Assembly: GCF_947498095.1 (NCBI RefSeq)
Contig: NZ_CANMJE010000001.1
Location: 372,001-436,000, forward strand
DNA from: an uncultured Shimia sp.
Lineage (GTDB): Bacteria > Pseudomonadota > Alphaproteobacteria > Rhodobacterales > Rhodobacteraceae
Direction of reading: 5' to 3'
Length of the DNA stretch: 64,000 bases
Shown here piece after piece: positions 57,887-64,000 of this stretch. The first letter of the stretch is position 1; every line of letters begins with the position of its first letter. The notes under the pieces were generated by a model. It was not told the DNA's origin, searched no databases, and worked only from the letters and a program-made list of their open reading frames with translations. The translations under genes and the position numbers were made by a program.

Positions 57887-60800
57887 TTAATAGTCGTGCT
57901 TAAAAAACAGGCCTATTCCAGTGTCCGAGTCTGAATCAACACGGCCTTTGACCGTGATCTTGCTGCTGACATCTAGGTTCAAACTTATAGAGCTTTCGCC
58001 TTTCCCATTAACTTCGATTTCTGTGTAGACGCTCTCTGTCAGGTGTTTGCCCGCGCTCAGCCCTGCAGTACCATCCTCGTCGGTTGTGATGTCGAGATTA
58101 TCAAGGCCGATGCCCTTGCGCACGCCGCCGAACAGTCCATTGCCTCCGCCTTGTCCACGAAGCGATGCAACGGCGCTTGCCAGTTGTGCGGCTTGGATGG
58201 CCGAGATTTTTTCTAGATTTTGACCAAATAAGATCAGCGATAACGCCTCTTCCTCTGGCATGTCCGGAGAGGAATTTACACTAAAGTCAGGATCGGTTGC
58301 ACGCCCCTCCAGGACAATTTCAAAACTTGCTTCGCTTGTCGAAGTCTCAGCAATCATTCTTAGATAGGGCACAAAATCCCCCTCAAGACGTACAACGCCC
58401 TCGGTTAAGTCCAACCGCTTTGTGAGGAAATCAATCCGTCCGCGCGTTAAATCAAACTCTCCAGCGGTGGTAATCGAATTGGTCGGGCCTTGGAGGCCAA
58501 ACTCACCCTCAAATTCGGCATCCAACCCAAGACCCCGCACAAACACCTTGTTGTTGGCGCGCACGATTAAGTCCAACACAAATGGCGGCGCGGAGGATCC
58601 TGCACCCTTATCAGGTTCGGGAAGAACACCAGCAAACCCACGCGTTCGATAGGTTTTCCCTGTCTCTCCAACGTGATTGATGAGTGGAATGGCTTCTGTT
58701 CCCATGCTCACGCCCGCGACGTTGATCTCGGTTGTGACAAGGTCGATCAGGCCAGAGATCAGCGCGCCGCCCGTCAGAGGGCCGTTGATGCGAATTTCGC
58801 CCAATAGCTCGGTCTCAAGCAGGTCGTCATACCGTACAATTGCGTTTCTGAGAGCGAGGGTAACATCTCCGTTGAAGGGCGCCTGCAGACCAATCGCGCC
58901 GTTGACGCCAAAGCGCCCACCCGCTCTGACCGCGCCATCAACCGCTACAGTCGCAGAAGCCCCGGCAATCGTTGTACGCACGTCCAGCTCAGACAAAGCC
59001 ATGTTAAACTCTGGCGCCGTGAGGCGTGCGCCGGAACTGGTCACGTTGCCGCTCAGGTTTTCCAGCGCAAAGGGCCCATTGATCGCAAGATCAAAAGAGC
59101 TGCTACCCTGCAGGGCAACTGCGTCCGTCAGTGTGTTGGCCAACTCTAGTGGAACCCGGCCGGAAACTTTTAGATCACCGGATTGAAAGTCGTCGTTTAG
59201 CATTCCTTGAGCCGCCAGCTCAAAGATGGATGACCCTTTGCCGGTCACGTCGATTTTCCAACCTCCGTCTGTTTGATCGGCCTTGGCTTGCAAACTGGCG
59301 GTGCCACTGAGCGCCGGAACCAAAGCACCAACCGCTCCGATTGCGACATCCAATTGGACAGCGCCGGTTTTGCCAGTTTTGGGCAGAATTAGAGACGCAC
59401 TAATCGTTGTTTCGCCAGGCGCGGTGCTTTCAACGCGAGCAGCCCAGCCTTCGGCGGTCTCATTGGCGTCACCGGCTACCGTCACCGGGCCGCGAAAATC
59501 CGGGGTCAGCCGGTTAACGTCGTCAAGAGCGGCGGAGAACTCTAATGCGCCCTCACCAGTTCTGAGATCTCCACGGGCGTCCGCGGTCAGTGCTTCTGAC
59601 TTGAACTCAAAGTCGCGCAGATTAACACCATCTCCGTCACGCTTAATGGACAGAGTCAGAGCAGTTTCTTCCCCCGTCAAAGCGTCGAGGGTCGGCTCTC
59701 CGGTCAAAAGGTTTTCTGCCAGAGCTGATAGAGTCAGATCAAAAGCGCCGCCAAGAGGTTGGGCGGTGCCGGACAATCGCGCTTCGGCAGAACCCCGCAA
59801 TGGGCGCTGGATAATCGGTTCGAGAAAGGCGAGGTCACGAATTGATGCCTCGGCGTCGGCGGTAACGGTCAATTCCTCAAAGGGGCCCGTTATTTCACCC
59901 GCGGCAGAGATAAGGCTGTCTTGGGCCTCAAGCTCCAGGCTCTCAAAGCGGAATGGCGTGCCGGCCTTCCAGGCAAACCGTGTGGCAATTCGGGCAACTT
60001 CGCCAATTGCATTGGCCGCATCCGGCTTTTCCGGATCGGTGGCCGAGACACCAACGGCCCGCAATGAGATATCGGCGGTTAGATCGGGAACATCCAGATG
60101 GCGTATGGTGCCGGTGCCATCGAGGCTGATCGACGCCATCGTGATCTCTGGCAGGATCAGGCCCTGCATTTGGCCGCGCAGCGCCCACCCGTCTCCCTGT
60201 GACACATCATAGCGAAGATCAAGGTTGGCGCCTTGCAGGCTTATGCCATTAACGGAAGGCAGCTTAACGGGTGTGCCCTCGGGATCAGAAATCGCAATGT
60301 CGAACGCAATCTGCTCGGGCAATCCTTTGGGCGCAAGAACCATCTCACCCTGTACCCGAAAGGACCGGGTGCTGATCAAAAGCTGGTCAAGATGTGTACG
60401 CAAGTCAGAGCTGCGGCGTACTATCGTAGTCAGCGAGACATTGGGTCCAAAGAAGTCGGCATATTCGGGCGCAAAGAGTGGCGCCATATCGCCTGAAATA
60501 TCAACGCCGAACACTTGGGCTTCGCCGGTTGTTACACCTTGATCATCCAGCTCGGGCAGCATTTGTGTTCCGATCGTTCCGGTCAATCTTGGCTGGCCGT
60601 CAGTGGTCAGATCAAAATTGGCAACATAGGCGCTGATTGGTCCATTTCCGGAAACCGACATCGTCAAAGGTGGTTTGTCGGGGATGTTCAAAAGGGCCGC
60701 AACAATCCCGTCATCGCCTTCGGTCAAATCCAGATTGATGTCCAGCACCTGGCCCGCGTTGTCAAAACCACCTTTTAAGCGCACGTGACCTTGCGGGCCG

Positions 60801-61321
60801 TCCGTGCGCGTAATGTCGAGCGCTGCCGCGCCACTGCCGTCAACCAGCGACAAGTTTCCCAAAACCGAAAAACTGGCGGTCTCTCCCAATATGGTTTCAC
60901 CAAGAGCAACCCGCGCAGCATTCACTTCGCCGATATTGATTCTAACGGGCAATTCAGGCAGCGAAAATGAGCCCGCCTCGGGGCTGGGCGCTGACGGCTC
61001 GCTTTTGGGAAGGCGATCAATGAGGATTTCAGCAGCGGTGAGCTTGTCCACTTCGACGCGCCCACGCAGCAACGCGGAACGCGTCCAGATCAGATCAACA
61101 TCAGACAGAGTGAGCCAAGGTCCGTCGGCATCAGAAATAATTAATCGATCAATGCTGGCATTTGAACTGAGAGCACCTTGGAAGCCTTCGATGGTAACCT
61201 CTCGACCAGCCCCTGACAGGGTGCTTTCTAGAAATGTCGTCAGGCGACCTTTGTCCTCTTCTTCGTCGGCGAAGGCCGCAAGAGGCAGGAAACAAAGCCA
61301 TATGAGGTAAAGCCACCGCAT
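57887..61321 (-). CDS. tamB: Translocation and assembly module protein TamB
   Basis: Very long periplasm-spanning protein, now seen as a lipid-transport bridge, partner of TamA. The 1144 residues have an N-terminal signal/anchor (MRWLYLIWLCFLPLAAFA), extended beta-rich AsmA-like repeats with many Asp-Leu/Thr-Leu strands, and a C-terminal TamB (DUF490) domain from about 800 with GVVRLEGDFVPYLRM, ILFGQNLEKISAIQAAQLA and the final IGLFFKHDY. The ATG at 61321 overlaps the tamA stop (ATGA). Confidence 0.93.
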   Translation of the reverse strand: MRWLYLIWLCFLPLAAFADEEEDKGRLTTFLESTLSGAGREVTIEGFQGALSSNASIDRLIISDADGPWLTLSDVDLIWTRSALLRGRVEVDKLTAAEILIDRLPKSEPSAPSPEAGSFSLPELPVRINIGEVNAARVALGETILGETASFSVLGNLSLVDGSGAAALDITRTDGPQGHVRLKGGFDNAGQVLDINLDLTEGDDGIVAALLNIPDKPPLTMSVSGNGPISAYVANFDLTTDGQPRLTGTIGTQMLPELDDQGVTTGEAQVFGVDISGDMAPLFAPEYADFFGPNVSLTTIVRRSSDLRTHLDQLLISTRSFRVQGEMVLAPKGLPEQIAFDIAISDPEGTPVKLPSVNGISLQGANLDLRYDVSQGDGWALRGQMQGLILPEITMASISLDGTGTIRHLDVPDLTADISLRAVGVSATDPEKPDAANAIGEVARIATRFAWKAGTPFRFESLELEAQDSLISAAGEITGPFEELTVTADAEASIRDLAFLEPIIQRPLRGSAEARLSGTAQPLGGAFDLTLSALAENLLTGEPTLDALTGEETALTLSIKRDGDGVNLRDFEFKSEALTADARGDLRTGEGALEFSAALDDVNRLTPDFRGPVTVAGDANETAEGWAARVESTAPGETTISASLILPKTGKTGAVQLDVAIGAVGALVPALSGTASLQAKADQTDGGWKIDVTGKGSSIFELAAQGMLNDDFQSGDLKVSGRVPLELANTLTDAVALQGSSSFDLAINGPFALENLSGNVTSSGARLTAPEFNMALSELDVRTTIAGASATVAVDGAVRAGGRFGVNGAIGLQAPFNGDVTLALRNAIVRYDDLLETELLGEIRINGPLTGGALISGLIDLVTTEINVAGVSMGTEAIPLINHVGETGKTYRTRGFAGVLPEPDKGAGSSAPPFVLDLIVRANNKVFVRGLGLDAEFEGEFGLQGPTNSITTAGEFDLTRGRIDFLTKRLDLTEGVVRLEGDFVPYLRMIAETSTSEASFEIVLEGRATDPDFSVNSSPDMPEEEALSLILFGQNLEKISAIQAAQLASAVASLRGQGGGNGLFGGVRKGIGLDNLDITTDEDGTAGLSAGKHLTESVYTEIEVNGKGESSISLNLDVSSKITVKGRVDSDSDTGIGLFFKHDY

Positions 61322-63126
61322 CAAAACGCCTGTCCAATGCCGACGTAGATCTGTGCATTGCTCGACGTTCCTCCGGATACAGGAAAGCCCAGATCAACCC
61401 GAATTGGCCCAAAGCTGGTATGGTATCTCACGCCCAAACCGGCGCCAGCTTGCCAATTCCCAGAGCCAGTGAAGTTGCTGGTTTCACCGACAAATCCGGC
61501 GTCATAAAACGCAACGGTTGAAATAGATTCTGTCGTGCGCACGCGCAACTCGCCCGAGATACCAACAAAAGAAAGCCCGCCGCTATCCCTGCCATCGACT
61601 GTGACGAAATTCGATTGGTAAGGTTGGCCACGAACCGTGCCACTGCCACCCGAGAGGAAAAGCATATTTGGTGGAGTTTCAGCTATTGATGGTCCCAGAA
61701 TGCTACCTAGCTGAAGTCGACCAGCAGCGACCACACGCCCATTGCCGATAGAACGGTAAGCGCGGGTGTCCGCAAATACAAACACACCCGGCGCACCATC
61801 CCCAAATGCAGCATAGGGCATGAGTGTCCCGCTTAGATAGTAACCGCGCGTGGCGTCCAGAACATCATCCCTTTGGTCCCAGGTTGCCCTGAAAGGGAGG
61901 CCAAGTATTTGAAAATCGCGATTACCATAATCGTCGGTTGATTGAGACACCTCGGCCAGAAAACCGGCAGAAGCGGTAAACTTGGGGGAAAAGACACGCG
62001 TCAAAAACACGTTCACCCCAAGCCTGTCCAATTCATACAGTGGGTCGTCAATCGTCTCTAAATCGAGGCCAAAGGAAAGGTCTGTGTCAGGCCGAAATGT
62101 TGCCGGGCGTGTGAGTTCAGTGTTGAGCCGGATGTCCATGCCGCCAGTTTGCGCGCCAATACCGCTGACTTCTCCATCTACGAGAAAGCGCTCACCTCCG
62201 CCAAGGAGGTTACGATGTAGCCACGCCGCAGAAACCGTAAGACCGTCACGGGACTCAATCTCAGCGCCAAAGGTGATCCGGCGTGGTTTGTCGTCCTCGA
62301 CCTGGATGTCGATATCCAATGTCTGATTAGGCCCGATCTTGTCGGCTTCGGTGATCGAGACTGATCGGAACACACCAGCCCGACGCAAGCGGCGCCCGAT
62401 CCTGTCCAATTCGTCCGGGGTAAAGGTTTCTCCGATAGGCAGGGCGATGATTTCGCGCAAACGCTCTTCCGAGATCTTTGTGTTTCCCGAAATGTGCAGC
62501 GCCCCAAATCGCAATTTTGGACCCGGCTCGAGACCGATGTCCACGTCCAGCTCAGCGTTTCGATGGTCTGCTGTGATTGACTGATCTGTTACGCTGGCCT
62601 TGGCGTGGCCCTGATCGCGCCATCCCGCGACGCCCTGTCGGGCAGCTTGGGAAATAGCGCCGGTTTTTGCGGGTTCTCCGGTTTGAAAGCGCTCCGTGAT
62701 TTCAGAGTCTGGCGCCAACGGACCAAGATCTGTTCGACCGAACTTAAACGGCGACCCCGGAGAGATCCGAAGTTCGATGCGTTGTACCGACCGGATGGTT
62801 TCGAATGGCGGCAAGGTCGCGGCCTCGCGCCCATCAACCAGAATGCTGATCTCGGGTCCAAAATACCCTTCAGCATACAGAACCGACAAAAGCCGACGAT
62901 AGTCGGCCCGAGCGGAAGAAACGATATCGTGTGCTTCTTCAATCTCGTCACGTTGGGCTGTGAAAACCAGCGACGCGTTTTCTAATGGTCTGCGCAGGTC
63001 GTCGGCCTCTTCTGGCAGAATCAGAATTGCTTCGAAAGTACCTGCAACCACAGAAGATGTTGCCAGCATCACCCCAAAAAGGGCGCTGGTTATTGCCACG
63101 CGAGTTCGGGCTGGCAGCCTCCCCAT
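61321..63126 (-). CDS. tamA: Translocation and assembly module outer-membrane protein TamA
   Basis: Omp85-family barrel protein. The 601 residues have a signal peptide (about 1-30), POTRA domains (about 35-260; ALHISGNTKISEERLREI, RIGRRLRRAGVFRSV) and a 16-strand type barrel with TWDQRDDVLDATRGYYL, the lid-lock-like VRGQPYQSNF and the terminal IYVGIGQAF ending in Phe as expected for BAM substrates. AGGAG lies about 7 bases before the ATG at 63124-63126. Operon with tamB; divergent from plsC. Confidence 0.93.
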   Translation of the reverse strand: MGRLPARTRVAITSALFGVMLATSSVVAGTFEAILILPEEADDLRRPLENASLVFTAQRDEIEEAHDIVSSARADYRRLLSVLYAEGYFGPEISILVDGREAATLPPFETIRSVQRIELRISPGSPFKFGRTDLGPLAPDSEITERFQTGEPAKTGAISQAARQGVAGWRDQGHAKASVTDQSITADHRNAELDVDIGLEPGPKLRFGALHISGNTKISEERLREIIALPIGETFTPDELDRIGRRLRRAGVFRSVSITEADKIGPNQTLDIDIQVEDDKPRRITFGAEIESRDGLTVSAAWLHRNLLGGGERFLVDGEVSGIGAQTGGMDIRLNTELTRPATFRPDTDLSFGLDLETIDDPLYELDRLGVNVFLTRVFSPKFTASAGFLAEVSQSTDDYGNRDFQILGLPFRATWDQRDDVLDATRGYYLSGTLMPYAAFGDGAPGVFVFADTRAYRSIGNGRVVAAGRLQLGSILGPSIAETPPNMLFLSGGSGTVRGQPYQSNFVTVDGRDSGGLSFVGISGELRVRTTESISTVAFYDAGFVGETSNFTGSGNWQAGAGLGVRYHTSFGPIRVDLGFPVSGGTSSNAQIYVGIGQAF

Positions 63127-63299
63127 GAACACTCCTGACACTGTCGTTGGCCACAACCTAACGCAGCCCTACTGTGTTGAACATAGCTCCATTGTCTGTT
63201 TGGTCGATAATTGCGCATTCATCGCAAAATGCTGCCTTTTATTCCGGCGCAATACCGGGCAACACTCAGAGGTGAAAGCAGGCTTGGCAAGACGGACGT

Positions 63300-64000
63300 A
63301 TGACGGGCACACCACAGGCAACCATATTGGTCAGACTGAGAACGGTTTTGTTTTACCTGTTGTCAGGCGTTTGCGCTGTGCCGTTTCTCTTGCTGCTGCC
63401 CGGGTTGGTGCTCCCGGTCGGCGCGACTTTGGCTGTCACCGGGGGATACCTTAAGCTTCAGTTGTGGCTTTTGCGCGTTGTCTGTGGAATCCGGTACGAG
63501 GTTGTCGGTCTTGAGAATCTGCCTGAGAGCAGCTGCTTGATTGCATCCCAGCACGAGTCTTCCTGGGAGACTCTCTATTTTCAAGTGCTTTTGGGTCAGC
63601 CGGTCATGTTCGCGAAGAAAGAGGTTTTTGGATACCCAATCGTCGGGCTTTTGTCGCGAAAGATCGGGCACATTCCAGTGGATCGGCGAGGGTCAACAGA
63701 TGCTATGCGCGTAGGGTTTCGTGCGGGGCGGGCAGCCGTGCAATCTGGTCGTAAACTGTTGATCTTTCCTACTGGAACCAGACGCCAGAACCGTGAGGAC
63801 AAGGTTGTTTTGCAATCCGGTATAGGGGTTTTGTATCAGATTGTTGGCCGGCCGGTTCTGCCGGTTTTGCTGAACTCAGGTGCGTGCTGGCCTTCGGACA
63901 GTCTTTTGAAGTTTCCTGGAACGATCACGATCAAGTTGTTGCCTAGAATTGATGCCGGACTGGACAGGCGGGCATTTCTCGAGGCGCTGCAGGCCGAGAT
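63300..64000 (+). CDS. plsC: 1-acyl-sn-glycerol-3-phosphate acyltransferase, 5' part
   Basis: Transfers an acyl chain to lysophosphatidate in phospholipid synthesis; the gene runs off the right edge after about 233 codons. The product starts MTGTPQATILVRLRTVLFYL with an N-terminal membrane segment. Motif I is HESSWET (Glu in place of the usual Asp of HX4D), motif II FAKKEVFGYPIVG, then HIPVDRRG. Motif III reads FPTGTRR, where most family members have FPEGTR. The gene could therefore be a PlsC paralog with altered substrate. Divergent from tamA over 173 bp. Confidence 0.82.
   Translation, partial: MTGTPQATILVRLRTVLFYLLSGVCAVPFLLLLPGLVLPVGATLAVTGGYLKLQLWLLRVVCGIRYEVVGLENLPESSCLIASQHESSWETLYFQVLLGQPVMFAKKEVFGYPIVGLLSRKIGHIPVDRRGSTDAMRVGFRAGRAAVQSGRKLLIFPTGTRRQNREDKVVLQSGIGVLYQIVGRPVLPVLLNSGACWPSDSLLKFPGTITIKLLPRIDAGLDRRAFLEALQAE

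Noticed and set aside
59283..60212. 309-codon plus-strand open frame inside tamB
   Set aside because: Ser/Pro/Arg-rich translation typical of an antisense shadow; tamB is continuous on the minus strand.

Overview
The window reads as a chromosomal segment from an alphaproteobacterium of the Rhodobacteraceae, most likely the Roseobacter group. The basis is the gene content and order: RegB/RegA/SenC redox regulators, a kinase-less DivL-like PAS protein beside tsaE-amgK-murU-addB-addA-trxA, hslVU, a mitofilin/HemY pair, a monomeric NADP isocitrate dehydrogenase, and the set maf-aroE-coaE-dnaQ // hemJ-rho-mnmE-mnmG-rsmG-parA-parB around a replication origin. No rRNA, IS element, prophage or CRISPR array was seen. 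Almost all of it is core genome, densely packed, with many 1-25 bp gene overlaps.

Layout. 1-9.6 kb: end of msrA, rbsK, a malic enzyme-phosphotransacetylase fusion (maeB), mutS, a candidate small RNA, a DUF2853 gene, a frameshifted outer-membrane-type gene, and ahcY. 9.6-11.7 kb: GT8 glycosyltransferase, HD hydrolase and GNAT protein. 11.7-14.5 kb: senC-regA divergent from regB. 14.5-24.9 kb: divL-like gene preceded by a full CtrA-type site, then tsaE, amgK, murU, addB, addA, trxA. 25-31.3 kb: a glycosyltransferase-like unknown, hslVU, a lipoprotein hydrolase, and tim44-like-mltA-smr. 31.4-35.2 kb: fxsA, secB, then dnaQ, coaE, aroE and maf on the minus strand.

The centre of the window is a putative oriC (about 35.18-35.59 kb). 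It has three DnaA boxes matching the consensus, weaker boxes and a T-rich unwinding tract. Genes on both sides are transcribed away from it. To its right lie hemJ, rho, mnmE, mnmG, rsmG, parA and parB. Two perfect 16-bp parS palindromes occur here: one spans the mnmG start codon, the other lies in the 5' end of rsmG. Origin, centromere and ParABS genes therefore fit within 8 kb.

43-64 kb: hemW-rdgB-rph divergent from hrcA-grpE, a TPM/zinc-ribbon protein, a deletion-scarred DUF1761 gene, EVE-yciI-gpsA-tsaD divergent from hemD-mitofilin-hemY, tRNA-Thr(CGT), icd, tamA-tamB, and the start of a plsC-type acyltransferase.

I found no clear new multigene system. The most useful leads are the CtrA box in front of the kinase-less divL gene, parS inside the mnmG ribosome-binding region, the compact oriC, the candidate sRNA antisense to the mutS end, and two decaying genes.
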